NCBI RefSeq assembly: GCF_958979055.1 | Contig: NC_084891.1 | Location: forward strand, 1,255,001 to 1,319,000 | Reading direction: 5' to 3' | Length of the DNA stretch: 64,000 nucleotides | DNA from: Alnus glutinosa | Lineage: Eukaryota > Streptophyta > Magnoliopsida > Fagales > Betulaceae | Shown: positions 25,031-37,150 of the stretch, piece by piece | How the letters are laid out: each line of letters opens with the position of its first letter | Position numbering within the stretch: position 1 is the stretch's first letter | Notes under the pieces: generated by a model | The model's input: the letters and a program-made list of their open reading frames with translations, nothing else | Databases searched by the model: none | What the model was told of the DNA's origin: nothing | Made by a program: the position numbers and the translations under genes

Positions 25031-26132
25031 TTAGTGTTTACCTAATCACATGAAAATTAACTTAATACGACCAAAAACCACCGTCTTTGATGGTGACTTG
25101 TCGTTTTATAAAACAAAATATGATGATTGAATTATAGAATTGTACAACAAAATACTTTCTGAATTCGTCTTGTACGTGTATCATATCTTTCTTTTTTTTT
25201 TGGCTAAAGCCTGCGATTTGCACATGTACGTGTTCAATCACACACGTGAATTTTTTATTTTTTATTATTATTATTATTTTTTTATTTCTAAAAAAGAGAA
25301 AAAGAAAAAGAAAAAGTACCGAACGTGAATGGCTGAATTAGACAATTCTACGACACAATCACGTGGGTGCTTCAATCATCTTTTGCAGAGTGGAATGGGT
25401 GGCCAAAAGCTTCACGGGGGTCCGCCACTTAAAGGTTTGATCAGCTAACAATTAATCATTTCCCTTTACTTTGCTTTATTATTTTTTCGTTTTCTTCAAA
25501 AAAAAAAAAAAAAAAAAAAAAGGCTTACGTGGCTAAATTCAGACCGTTTACATAGAAAGTGTGAAATTCACCTTCTACCATGTACACATTGCCTTGACAA
25601 ACAACAAATAGAGGTGTTTCAATAGGAGGGGTAAAATAGTTAAAAAAATAATTGATTCGATCGACTTGGAAGGGAAGGGTTAAATGGGTTGGTGGGAAGC
25701 TTAAATCACTACTCTGGTCTTGTCGTCGTCGTCGTCTCTTGTCCTTTTACTTAGAAATTTTTTGCATTGCATTCCCATTGCTTTAATTTGTTAAGTATGA
25801 ACATCTAGTATTGGATTCCACGTGTAGAACGCGGGCGTCCTATTAATCACAAAAAAGAATAATAATTAAGAACCACGCAATGATCACGTGTGCCTAGTTG
25901 CTTCCAATCCAATCATTTTTGGTCTTCGGAGTGGACTTCAATAGTCATCCCTAATGGTGTATAGTAGTACCCTTAAAAAGGATCGGAGTGGGTGATCCAT
26001 GCATTATATATACGTACAGCGCCAAGTAATTAATTAAGGTTATCGATCTAGAGGAGATCCAGCACCAATACATAAGCAATAAAAAAGAAGATATATGTAA
26101 AGAAAAGGAGTTCGATCGGGAAGCATTAATTA

Positions 26133-26321
26133 ATGGCGAATGAGAAGAGCAAGATTCTGATATTTGGGGGAACTGGGTACATAGGGAACTACCTGGCCAG
26201 GGCAAGCTGCTTGTTGGGCCATCCAACTTATGTCTATGCTCGTCCTCTCACCCCACAAACCACTCCATCCAAACTGGAGCTCCACAAGCAGTTGCATTCC
26301 ATGGGCGCTACCTTTGTCCTG

Positions 26322-26379
<58 letters not shown>

Positions 26380-28537
26380 GTCTATATATATACATGTATG
26401 TATATGTATGTGCAGCATGTGTGTTGATCATTTGAGAGTGCTGCAGGGAGAGCTGGAGGAGCATGAGAAGATTGTGTCGGCAGTTCGGGAGGTGGACATA
26501 GTTATCTCTGCACTGGCATACCCTCAAGTTCTTGACCAACTCAAAATCATAGATGCCATCAAAGTTGCTGGTAATATCAAGGTAATAAACCCCACTCTAC
26601 CCATATCTACTGTCCAAAAATGAACATTCTCTGTTAGTCTATTTTCGTTTGTAATTTCTTTGGTTTTAGTAATGATTTACCACCGCCCAAAGATGTCACT
26701 TTTCACCACCTTGCCACATAATCCCTCAAAATAGAGTAATGATTCATCACCATCTAAAAATACCATTTTTTACCACCTTCCCTATGTGGCAAAGTAGTTC
26801 CCTACTTTATTTTATTTTTAAAACTCAAATGGTAGTGGGAGATCGACCATCTTACCATATAGCCAAAGTGGTAAAAAGTGATATCGATAAGTGGTGATTC
26901 ATCATTACCCTGTTTTATTTTTAAAACTCAAAATGATATTTTTTTGTGGTGGTGAATCATTACTCTTTTGGTTTTTGATTTTTTTACTTCACAAAATCCC
27001 TCTTTAAGTTCAACTCAATTTGAACTAAAGTTCAAAAACTTTCGATTTAAATCATTAAATTTATAATTTTTTGCAATGTCCCCCTTTCTGTTAAAATATT
27101 CTGTTAAATCTTAACGGATGTCCTAAAAATGACCAAAATGCCCTCTTTCTTTTCATTTAATAAAAAAAATTGTAGGTCTTTGACTTGTGGGTCACAAGGT
27201 GACCCAGTCATTTACCTCTTTACTGTTTGATTTAATGTTAAATCCTAATATAGGAAAAAATTGCAAAAAATTTAAAAGTTCAATAATTTAAATTTAGAGT
27301 TTTTAAACTTTAAGAGGTCCATCAAATTAAGTTGAGTGGTTCCGTTCACAAAACTTTTGTGAATTTATTACTTTTAGTACTCAATGTGAATTTGTTACTT
27401 TTAGGATTTAATCCACTAAAGATGGAAATTTAATTCTAGCTTAAACATTTTGTTGATCAATGGCTTCCCCAGAGGTTCCTTCCATCAGATTTTGGGGTGG
27501 AAGAGGATAGGGTAACCCCCCTACCCCCCTTCGAAGCATTCCTTGATAAAAAGAGAAAGATCAGGAGGGCTGCTGAAGCAGCTGGGATTCCTTACACTTT
27601 CGTGTCTGCAAATTGCTGTGCTTCATACTTTCTTAGTCACTTGCTTCATCCCCATGAGAAAGGAGACGACATTGCCGTCTATGGAAGTGGTGAAGCAAAG
27701 GGTACTATATATCATGTCATAACTATCTTTATTCACTATTTCTTCAAACATTAATGTCCGTATTTATATATGCATGTGAACTAATTTCTGTCGTACGTAC
27801 GTTGTTATGTTTAGCGGTGCTAAATTACGAAGAGGATATCGCTACGTACACAATCAAAGTGGCTAATGACCCAAGAACATGCAACCGTGTTGTCATTTTT
27901 CGACCCCCAAAAAACATCTTGTCACAACTGGAGCTGATATCGCTTTGGGAGAAGAAGACCGGTCGAAGTTTCAATAAGGTTTATGTCTCGGAGGAAGAAA
28001 TAGTGAAGCTTTCTGAGAGTAAGAATACTCTACACTTTAAAAAGAGTTTCTTATCAACAAGTTTGTTTTGCATATCCCACAAATATGTTTATTATTAAAT
28101 GTTTGCTCGCTTTAACGGTTTCAAAACATGCGAGTTAAAAAAAATAGCGATTTCAAAATGCTATTAATGAAAATCGCAGTTCGATCTTTCTGAGATTTTA
28201 TTTAAAAACAGGCATTTTCAAACGCACTCTAATCGAAGCTTTATGCAATCTACTGTATGGTATGTGTTTTCTTAATTTCTTAATTAATTGATTGATCAAT
28301 CAACTACTAATGATTTAATTTGTGAACGTTAATGTTGCAGCCCTACCAACTGCAGAGGCCATACCCATTTCTATTCTTCATAGCATATTTATCAAAGGCC
28401 AGATGGCGTTTGAACTGAGAGAGGACGACCTCGAAGCTTCAAGGCTTTATCCAGAGCTTGAATACACAACCGTTGATAAACTTCTTGATATTTTTCTTGT
28501 TAATCCCCCGAAGCCCACAATGGGTTCGTTTGAATGA
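26133..28537 (+). CDS. eugenol/isoeugenol synthase-like NADPH reductase, copy 1
   Basis: Exons are 26133-26321, 26447-26581, 27473-27701, 27815-28018 and 28341-28537, all bounded by GT-AG introns with matching phase, giving 317 residues. The protein has the glycine-rich NADPH motif GGTGYIG (12-18), the PIP-family segment [20 protein letters not shown] and [13 protein letters not shown]. It also has the DKKRK segment whose first Lys (K134) matches the catalytic lysine of the family, and the C-terminal [20 protein letters not shown]. The C-terminus and overall pattern fit the eugenol/isoeugenol synthase clade, which converts coniferyl acetate to volatile phenylpropenes in the cytosol. SANCCASYF replaces the common NCFGAYF at the substrate pocket. 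Intron 2 is 891 bp, versus about 135 bp in the other copies, because of two MITEs. A TATATATAC box lies near 26003. Product specificity cannot be read from sequence. Confidence 0.9.
26325..26378. repeat. (CT)27 microsatellite at the 5' end of intron 1, copy 1
   Basis: The tract starts 4 nt into intron 1 (CTG, then GTT, then CT units). The paralogues carry (CT)20 at 33367-33406 and (CT)12 at 41381-41404 (AG on the + strand) at the same place. Confidence 0.95.
26668..26964. mobile_element. MITE in intron 2 of reductase copy 1
   Basis: The ends AGTAATGATTTACCACC and the reverse complement of GGTGGTGAATCATTACT form a 17-bp terminal inverted repeat with one mismatch. Flanking CTTTGGTTTT and CTTTTGGTTTT may be a target duplication of about 10 bp, with one base of slippage, which would suggest a Mutator-like element. 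An internal AGTAATGATTCATCACC copy sits near 26734. It is absent from the same intron of copies 2 and 3. Confidence 0.78.
26985..27365. repeat. second foldback element in intron 2 of copy 1
   Basis: The segment beginning TTCACAAAATCCCTCTTTAA pairs with the reverse complement of its right end (TTAAACTTTAAGAGGTCC, then CACAAAACTTTTGTGAA), and both arms contain AATTTTTTGCAAT. No coding is present. Boundaries are approximate and no target duplication was identified. Confidence 0.6.
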
Positions 28538-29177
28538 GTTTTCGGTTACTTTAAAGAAAAGAGAGAGAGAAGGAATAAGTTCTTCTTTGACTGTGGTGAC
28601 CAATTCGCCTTCTAAGGCATATATATAGTTATAGTTCAAACTGAACATTCCACATAGGGTGAGAATTCCAATTGTCACGTTTAAGGAGGGTAATTATATT
28701 GGTCCCCATTCTCGCCCTTTTATTAAAGAAAAATAAAAGAAAAAGAAAAAAAAGAAGAAGAAGTTCTCCTTGGAGTTGTTTGTTGTTGAACACAAAGAGT
28801 TCACTTTTCATTTATCGTTTCTTAATTAGTAGAATTATGAAGCTATGTGTGTTATTATATTTTAAGGAGAAATGCTCCCATGGTCCTAATTAAGGTTTCA
28901 CTTCTTTTTCTTTTTTTTTTTTTTAACAATATTACTAGATTTAGATGTTATCTTTACTATTTATTGTCTGCAACTATAGATTATGTTCATATATGCTTTT
29001 TTTTTTTTTCTTTTTCTGCTACAATAACATCACTTGATTAAAGAAGTTATGATCCCTTGTTCTGATATCATGCTAACTCACAATTTATCCTAAAAAGTTA
29101 AGCTTATAGAAATAGGTAAATTTAATCATTTAATTAATCACACTTTAACACTACTTTCTCAAGAATTTTTTTTTAAA

Positions 29178-29208
<31 letters not shown>

Positions 29209-29275
29209 GAAGAAAAAAGAGAAGAAAAGAAAAGAAGAAGGAATTAAGAAGAAGAAGAAGAAAATCATGTTCTTT
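28538..29275. other. 3' flank of reductase copy 1
   Basis: This is AT-rich sequence with A/T tracts (28905-28924, 29000-29012) and a purine-rich AAG-repeat tract (29174-29262). Polyadenylation is probably within the first 300 bp. Nothing else was recognised. Confidence 0.5.
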
Positions 29276-29289
29276 GTGAAGTAACTGAA

Positions 29290-31094
29290 TAAACATCTTC
29301 CAAACATCGACATTTAGAGGTTCCATTTTGCAATGCTTGATCATATGATCAGCAACCACATAGATCCAGAAGATTGGTAGCGTGTACGTGTAGGATCATT
29401 CCAAGTTTAATTTATAGCATAAGAAAATCAGGATTGAAAAAATCTTTCTTTCTTCTTTCTTTCTTTCTTCATTTTTTTTATTTTTTATTTTTTATTTTTT
29501 TACATATAAATAGTAAATTCCTCTATAAATAAAGTGATTAATAGTGAAATTACCACAAATCTTTTTATTTTTTATTTTTTTTTTCCTTCGAAGGCTAGCT
29601 ACATGCAATGAAGTTGGAATTGCTTGCATATATCTATGGGATTTATGAATCTAACTTGATGATTAGTTAAATAATGTCGGGTCTTATATATATGTATAGA
29701 CAATTATTAGTATAAATTTAACTAATCATCAAGCATCAAACAATAGGTCAAACTATTGACAATGTTTAGACTACAATTAAGCAGCAAATTAATAGGAAGA
29801 AAATTGTAATTAGTCTACTGGGATCTAACAAGTAATGCTAGAAGTACACACTAAACACAGTCTACCAATCTGTTAATTTTTACTTATAATTGTACATATG
29901 TGGTGGATATTGCAAATTATTATCAAATCAGAGGGTCGATTAATTAAAAACTTTGTAGTTTAGGAAAGACATTGCAAGTGATCCCCACGGGTTAAGAGTA
30001 CTAATTAACTGCAATTACAACCATTTAGGATTTTGTCATGCTTGAAACATATTGCTATTATTCATTAATATAAACATAATCATCAACAGATTAAGTTCAC
30101 AATCCCCGGGATCTTAGGAATCTAATGCAATGTAAATTTTCAACGTGTGGGTCACGGGACATGTAACCAAAATGAAATTAATTAGAGGGAGGAAGCAAAC
30201 TGTTATCATGCATATATATCATATGCTTTAATTACGGAACAATATGACAATTATGTTGATTTTTGAAGGCTATGCATCGATAGACTATTGTCGAAAGATG
30301 GTTGCAATGAAAATAAAAACATCAAGATTCAACAACAATACATCACGTCTTAGATTCTTCAAATGTCTCATCACAATTATTATTAGTGCACGCTTTTCGG
30401 CTATAATTAAATCGCATATGCAACAAATGTTTCTTAGCGGTCCAACCGTCGGATCGCTTCACAAACCGATCATTCCAATTTTAATTCTCATCTTCCAAAC
30501 ATCTACATTTAGAGGTTCCATTTTGCAATGCTTGACAATCCTATGCATGTGTTAGCTAGTGCAGTAATGATCATATCAGCAACCACATAGATCCAGAAGA
30601 TTGGTAGCGTGTACGTGTAGGATCATTCCAATTTTAATTTATAGCATAAGGAAATCAGGATTGAAAAAATCTTTCTTCTTCTTTCTTTCTTTAATATTTC
30701 TTTTCTTTTCTTTTTTCTTTTTTTTTCTTTTTTTTTCTTTTTTTTTTATTTTTTTTTTTACATATAAATAGTAAATTCCTCTATAAATAAAGTGATTAAT
30801 AGTGAAATTACCACAAATCTTCTTTCTTTCTTTTTTCCTTCGAAGGCTACATGCAATGAAGTTGGAATTGCTTGCATATATCTGTGGGATTTATGAATCT
30901 AACTTGATGATTAGTTAAATAATGTCGGGTCTTATATATATGTATTGACAATTATTAGTATAAATTTAACTAATCATCAAGCATCAAACAATAGGTCAAA
31001 CTATTGACAATGTTTAGACTACAATTAAGCAGCAAATTAATAGCTAGGAAGAAAATTGTAATTAGTCTACTGGGATCTAACGAGTAATGCTAGA
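29290..31094 (+). repeat. direct segmental duplication, two units of about 0.55-0.6 kb
   Basis: The unit at about 29290-29840 recurs at about 30492-31094 in the same orientation. Shared blocks include TTTAGAGGTTCCATTTTGCA, ATAGATCCAGAAGATTGGTA, TGCAATGAAGTTGGAATTGC and AAGCATCAAACAATAGGTCA. The units differ by a few substitutions, a CT-tract length difference and an insert of about 40 bp near 30540. About 650 bp of unique sequence separates them. No gene lies in either unit. Confidence 0.88.
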
Positions 31095-33174
31095 GGAAGA
31101 CTCGTATTTTTCTTATGTCCTCTTAAAATTAATATGACTTTTAAAATTACTATCGAATCAAAATTCAATATTAATTAATGTATTTATCACAAATTCGATC
31201 AATGTTGGATAGGTGTTGGTTGGATAATCCAAACTCCAAACCTCACGTACTCAAATTGTCCAAATACCCGTTCAAAGAAACTGTTTAGCATCTTCTGGAA
31301 GTTATATAATATAAATGAATTAATTGAATATTGTACGTTGAAAATTTATTAGGCACATACGTGGAAATTATATATATAACATAAATGAATTAACCGAATA
31401 TTCCAAGTTATTAATTCTCCTTTCCAGCGCGTGCGCATATATATATATATATATATATAAGAAACAAATAAACACTAAAGTCTTGATTTGGCTTATAGAC
31501 GGATCTGCTGTCTATATTTTATAGAACAATTTATTACAAATTATTTGAATATTTGAACTGATTCTCTAACAGTATTTTTGCCATTTTCCTGACCAAAAAT
31601 GAAGATTTTCTACAGTTTCCCTCTTACAAAAGGTGTAGAGTGAGGCCCATTTTGAAAACGACTTATTTTTAGCATCGTTCTAAGCGATACTCTAATTAAG
31701 GGTACGTAAGTAAAATAATGATTGTTACGTATGTTTTGTCGTATTAGAGACAAACGTTTGTAACGTGGACGAACTGACATAAATGTTCAGTACTATTTTG
31801 AAATTGTCGGCTCAATCAGTTATTTTGTTGGTCGCTTAAGGCCCCAATGGAAGAAGGCCTATAATAATATTTGTATCAGTATAAATAAAAAATAAAAAAA
31901 ATAATAAGGTAGTAAAAAAATAAAAAAAGGCCTTTTTTTATTTATTTTTTTTTTATTATTTGCAATCAGGAGAGGAAGAGCTTTACTTCGAGAATCTCTC
32001 ACACGGAAAGCTTTCATTTTTTATTTTTTTTAATCTTTTAAGAGAATGAGATTATGACCGTTCTCATTCTTCATTTCTTCTCATTCCTTTGCAACGTGTC
32101 TTTTCAATCATTTCAAAACAGTATTTTTTTTATTAAATTGTATAATTTTTTTTCACAGTAATTGCTTTTCAGTGTCATGTGTGGCTGTGTTAATAGCCAC
32201 ACTTTATGTTTTTATTTTTATTTTTTTATAAAATAGTATTATATTATTTTTGTCAATAAAAAATTAAATTAACAAATTAATATTAATGACATAATTACGT
32301 AAAAGGGTCGTTGAAGTGTTACTTGTATACAGACATACAGTACATTTTAAATTTTAATTTTTTTTTATAAAACAGTATTATGTTTTATTTTTGTCAATGA
32401 AAACTTAAATTCTTAAATTAATATTAGACAGATAAAATGATTCTAGTCAATTATTAATTAGCAGATTACTAATTAGTACTTATCTTTACTTGTCTAGGTC
32501 AAATATGTTAGATTATCTCATTGTGAAATGAATCTCCTTTTGATAAATCAGATTCAATTATTCTTTTGTATAAAATTTTTATTTATAAATGTTAGTTAAA
32601 AATATGCGTCGTATATAAAAAATGTTAAAAATAAAATAATAAAAAAAATAAATGAATCTAAAAAATAATTTCTAACAAATTTATTACTATCAATATAATA
32701 AAGTTGTATCCCATAAGCAGAAAAATTAAATTTTATATATAAATATAATATAAAATTTTTTAAAAAATCATTAAATATAAAAAGGCCTTATCTAAAATTG
32801 TTGTCTTAGACCTCACAATATATCAAGCCGGCCCTGCATAAAAGAATTCCAAAACACCTATAGAAGAAGCGCGTTCTAGCATTTCTCTTAATAATTGTAA
32901 GTGTTATGTGTTATATAGACCTTAGTTTGATAGGTTAAAGCTTATATTTTAGTTACTGAAATTAAACAGCATGCATTTAATTTAATTTGCCACTTCAATA
33001 ATTTATAAAGGAAATAGTACTACCTGCCCTAGCTGAGCTCAGATCGGTACGGTACATCATACGTGCACAATAAAAACAACACAAAGTAAGGTAACGTGGA
33101 GGGAGAGGGGATCTAGCTAGCGCCAATAAAAAGATCGAAGATACATATAAAGAAAAGGAGATCGAGGGGAAGCA
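31095..33174. other. 5' flank of reductase copy 2
   Basis: From about 31463 the sequence is the left arm of the inverted duplication. It holds an AT microsatellite (about 31437-31459) and long AT-rich stretches. TTTATAAAGG at about 33002 is conserved in the copy 3 upstream region (TTTATAAAGGAAACAG on its strand) and is a good candidate TATA box about 170 bp before the ATG. Confidence 0.5.
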
Positions 33175-33363
33175 ATGGAGAATGAGAAGAGCAAGATCCT
33201 GATATTTGGGGGAACTGGGTACATAGGGAACTACCTGGCCAAGGCAAGCTGCTTGTTGGGCCATCCAACTTATGTCTATGCTCGTCCTCTCACCCCAAAA
33301 ACCACTCCATCCAAACTGGAGCTCCACAAGGAGTTGCACTCCATGGGCGCTACCTTTGTCCTG

Positions 33364-33407
<44 letters not shown>

Positions 33408-35288
33408 GTCTATATATATACATATACGTATATGTATGTGCATGTGTTTTGATTTGAGATTGCTGCAGGGAGAACTGGAGGAGCATGAGAAGATTGTGTC
33501 GGCACTTCGGGAGGTGGACATAGTTATCTCTGCACTGGCATACCCTCAAGTTCTTGACCAACTCAAAATCATAGATGCCATCAAAGTTGCTGGTAATATC
33601 AAGGTAATATACCCCACTCTACCTAGCTATATCTACTGTCCAAAAATGAACATTCTCTGTTAGTCTATTAATTTCCATGGAACCCAGAGTACGTATATTC
33701 TGATAATCTTGAGCATTTTGTTGATCAATGGCTTCCCGGCCAGAGGTTCCTTCCATCAGATTTTGGGGTTGAAGAGGACAGGATAACCCCTCTACCCCCT
33801 TTCGAAGCATTCCTTGATAAAAAGAGAAAGATCAGGAGGGTCGTTGAAGCAGCTGGGATTCCTTACACTTTCGTTTCTGCAAATTGCTTTGGTTCATACT
33901 TTCTTAATTACTTGCTTCATTCACATGAGAAAGGAGACGACATTGCCGTATATGGAAGTGGTGAAGCAAAGGGTATCATGCCATAACTATCTTTCACTAT
34001 TTCTTCAAACATTAATGTCCTTATTTATATATTTGAACTAATTTCTTTCTTTCTTTTTTTTTTTTGCAATTTCTGTACGTTGTTATGTTTAGTGGTGCTA
34101 AATTATGAAGAGGATATCGCTACGTACACAATCAAAGTGGCTAATGACCCTAGAACATGCAACCGTGTTGTCATTTATCGGCCCCTAAAAAACATCTTGT
34201 CACAACTGGAGCTGATATCACTTTGGGAGAAGAAGAATGGTCGCAGTTTCAATAGGATTCATGTCCCGGAAGAAGAAATAGTGAAGCTTTCTGAGAGTAG
34301 GAATCTACACTTAAAAGAGTTTCTTATCAACAAGTTTATTGTGCATGTCCCACAAATATTTTTACAAGTGTTTGCTTAATTAGTTTAATTAACGGTTTAT
34401 AACTTGCAGTTTGAAAAAAGAAAGAAAAGAAACGTAAAAACTTTATTTTAATCTCTGACCTTTCATCACTTTTATAATTAAGTACTTAAATTTTTTTTAA
34501 AAAAAATGTCAATTTAGAGTATTCATTTTCCAATTTTTTCAATTTTCAACCCTTCGTTAGAATTTTTCGTTAAATCCTGTCAAAATTTTCAAAATTAATA
34601 TCAATTTTTTTTTTGTTAGAAAAAAAAGGAATTGCAAGAATTTAGGTGTTGGTAAGAATTTAACGGAATATACAAAAATACAATTGCATGAATCTTTGAA
34701 AATTGTTATAATTAAAAAAAAAAAAAAAAAAAAAAACACGAGTATTTTGGAAAATTTGATATAATTTAACGAAAAATTCTAACGAACGGTTGAAATTGAA
34801 AAATTTATACTCTAAATTAATACTTTTTAAAATTTGAGTACTTAACTTTTACAAATGTGATTTAAATTTTAATATCGTTCCTTTTTTTAAAAAATGGCCG
34901 GCCGGTTACCTACGGTTTGAAAACTTGAACAAATCCACGATTTCAAATAGCTATTCTTATCAAATTAATGAACTCCCAAATGGGATACTTTTTGGTAAAA
35001 AGGGGCATTTCCAAACACACTCTAACTAAAGCTTACTTTATTTATTGATCAGTCAACTACTTATTTAATTTGTGAATGTTAATTTTTGCAGCCCTACCAC
35101 CTCCAAAGGACATACCGATGTCTATCCTTCACAGCATATTTATCAAAGGCCAGACGGTATTTGAACTAAGGGAGGACGACATGGAGGCTTCAAGGCTATA
35201 TCCAGATTTTAAATACACAACCATTGATCAACTTCTTGATATTTTTCTTGTTAATCCCCCTAAGTTCGCAGCTGCTGCGTTTGAATGA
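33175..35288 (+). CDS. eugenol/isoeugenol synthase-like NADPH reductase, copy 2
   Basis: Exons are 33175-33363, 33469-33603, 33744-33972, 34093-34296 and 35092-35288, with the same lengths and phases as copy 1, giving 317 residues. NADPH motif GGTGYIG, catalytic-lysine segment DKKRK and C-terminal [17 protein letters not shown] are intact. The pocket segment reads [11 protein letters not shown], close to the common family form, unlike the NCCASYF of copies 1 and 3. Exon 4 starts with Val (VVLNYEED) instead of Ala, and carries [16 protein letters not shown]. Its upstream region and gene body are repeated in inverted order as copy 3. Intron 4 (795 bp) holds its own foldback insertion. There is no premature stop, so it is probably functional. 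Confidence 0.9.
34440..34875. repeat. foldback element in intron 4 of copy 2
   Basis: Left arm motifs CTTTTATAATTAAGTACTTA and CGTTAGAATTTTTCGTTAAA recur reversed on the right (TTTAACGAAAAATTCTAACG, GAGTACTTAACTTTTACAAA). It is AT-rich with an A-tract near 34714-34736. It is absent from intron 4 of copies 1 and 3, so it was inserted after the gene duplications. Boundaries are approximate. Confidence 0.65.
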
Positions 35289-35403
35289 GTTTTCAGTCGT
35301 TTTAAAGAAGAGAGAGAGAAGGAATATATTTGGCTTTGTTTGTTTGTTTTTAATTTTTTTTAAATATATGGGGAAAGAGGTTACAAAGGAGGGTCATTAG
35401 TAC

Positions 35404-35836
35404 TGTTAGAGGATAAAAGCAGCGCGCGCAGCTCACCTCCCCTCAAAAGCAGTCTGAAAATCAGCAATGAATCTCCATAATTTCTGTTGATCAGCTACCT
35501 TACAGTAGCAGCTACACTGCAGTCTAGAAGCCTACAGCTCACACTCTCTCCTGGATGCCTGCTGATCCCCTGTGCTCCATGCATGTCTCCCGGATCATTA
35601 GCTCTTTCCTTTTTTGTATTTCATGTATTTCATCATGTTTTTCTGTATTGTAAACCTAGTACTACTTAATTACCTTAAAACTTTTGCACATGTTGCTCTA
35701 TAAATAAAAGACAGTTAACTGGTTTTGGTAATGCAACCAAACCAATTCTTCTCTAAAATCTTTTACTTACTACTCTGGATTCGTATGGAAGAGAGAATGA
35801 GAGAGCCTTTAAAAATGCTACCAAAAACATAATTAG
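35404..35836 (+). mobile_element. possible solo Copia-type LTR downstream of copy 2
   Basis: The sequence starts TGTTAGAGGATAAAAGCAGC and contains a TCTATAAATAAAAGAC promoter-like segment and a CTGTATTGTAAACC segment, as in plant Copia LTRs. The corresponding flank of copy 3 lacks it, which supports a separate insertion. The 3' end and target duplication (ATTAGTA-like on both sides) are not clean. Confidence 0.42.
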
Positions 35837-36649
35837 TAACAGCCCATTTTCTTAAATCATGTACCATAGAGTTGGCACTACGAGACATAAAGAATGGAGT
35901 ACTATGTTCACTTTTATTTCTTATTTCTTAGTAGAATATATTACCAAATTAAGATGCGTTAATATTATCATTAAGAAAAGATGTTCCAATATATATTTCT
36001 TGTTTCTTAAGCCCCTAAAAGAAGTAAACTTTAGGCATATGGAACAATGAAAAAAGAGAAAGCTCTATTAAATAAAGATGATAATGATGACTCATAAAAA
36101 AGTAATGGGAACCTATTAAGTGACAGGAATTTGGGAACTATAGTTTTCCTTCACAATTCTCTCATTGTTTACCTCTGCAATGGGCTGAGGCTGACTCCAA
36201 ATTTAGGGACCCCGTTAATGGACATTGGTAGTGTTTTAGTACAAAATACAACCCCACATGAAAGATGCTAAATAATTAAGTCCCTCCAAAATGGTCTCAT
36301 TCATGCAGGGCCCAAGCCCACCGTGATCGATGCTAAACATGGAAGCACAACTATCTGATAGACAGTGAAAAGAGCCTCGAGCTCATTCTCCACCTCTGCT
36401 CGAGCAGGGGGCCACTGTCCCACTGCCCCAAGTCCCCAGACCTCTTCTGATATCTACTCCTTTTTTTTTTTTTTTCTTTTTTTTCAATTATCTTGAAATT
36501 CAATTGGGCCCTCTCTCACATATTTTTTCTGTAATTTTCTTGATTTATAAGGCTAGAAAAAAGAATCCCATGTCAATCAGTAGATGGTTACTTAATTAGG
36601 TATTTCTGTGCAACAATAGATTTATTTCAGCTTTCAATATTCAATTAAT

Positions 36650-36650
36650 A

Positions 36651-36721
<71 letters not shown>
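36650..36721. repeat. (TA)n microsatellite, about 35 units
   Basis: A nearly pure TA run in unit 1 of the segmental duplication. The equivalent place in unit 2 (about 44876) lacks it, reading directly from AATTAATACA into ATTTACATCC. Confidence 0.95.
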
Positions 36722-36726
<5 letters not shown>

Positions 36727-36963
36727 CAATTAATACATTTATTTACATCCTCAATAGTCAATAGATGCTTCATTTACAATATTGTATAATTCCCGGCCAC
36801 CTGTATAATAAATCCTATTTTATTCAAGAGCTATTATGCTACAATCAATTCTTTCAACTTCCAACATTCTGTTAATTCATTTATATTATATAATTTCCAC
36901 GTGCATAATAAATTTTCAACTTCCAATATTCAATTAATTCATTTATATTATATAACTTCTCAT

Positions 36964-37060
36964 TATTATTTTTTGACATGTCCACACAGAGAGATTCAAA
37001 CTAGTGACCTCCGCTTCATGAGACGTGATCTCTAACCGATTGAGCTAACCCTTGAGGACT
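36964..37060 (-). mobile_element. tRNA-derived SINE with 17-bp target duplication
   Basis: On the minus strand the 97-bp insert begins AGTCCTCAAGGGTTAGCTCA and carries an A-box-like TTAGCTCAATCGG and a B-box-like AGTTTGAATC, the internal RNA polymerase III promoter of tRNA genes. It ends TGTCAAAAAATAATA. It is flanked by ATTATATAACTTYTCAT (36947-36963 and 37061-37077) with one difference. The duplicated segment at 45018-45045 lacks the insert. It is too degenerate to fold as a working tRNA, so a SINE or retroposed tRNA pseudogene is the best call. Confidence 0.8.
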
Positions 37061-37150
37061 ATTATATAACTTTTCATGTGCATAATAAACCCCATGTAAA
37101 TCTCACATACATAGTAAAATACAAATTCTTCAGCTTGGTGTTGACCGCGT

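Larger units (their letters stand above)
36110..37150 (+). repeat. segmental direct duplication, unit 1 (second unit at 44286-45120)
   Basis: This stretch and 44286-45120 share long blocks in the same order: CTGCAATGGGCTGAGGCTGA, ACAAAATACAACC, ATCTGATAGACAGT, AATCCCATGTCAATCAGTAG, ATGCTTCATTTACA and AAATTCTTCAGCTTGGTGTT. Unit 1 has additional sequence, including a TA microsatellite, a local duplication and a SINE. A third partial copy of the last third lies around 43440-43830. No gene is present. Confidence 0.88.

Noticed and set aside
32995..33561. 188-codon minus-strand open frame over the start of reductase copy 2
   Set aside because: It is antisense to exons 1 and 2 and the CT microsatellite (giving an Arg-Glu run); a shadow of the real gene.
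36964..37060. A functional tRNA gene on the minus strand
   Set aside because: A- and B-box-like motifs are present, but the acceptor and anticodon arms do not pair properly and it is flanked by a target duplication, so SINE is the better call.
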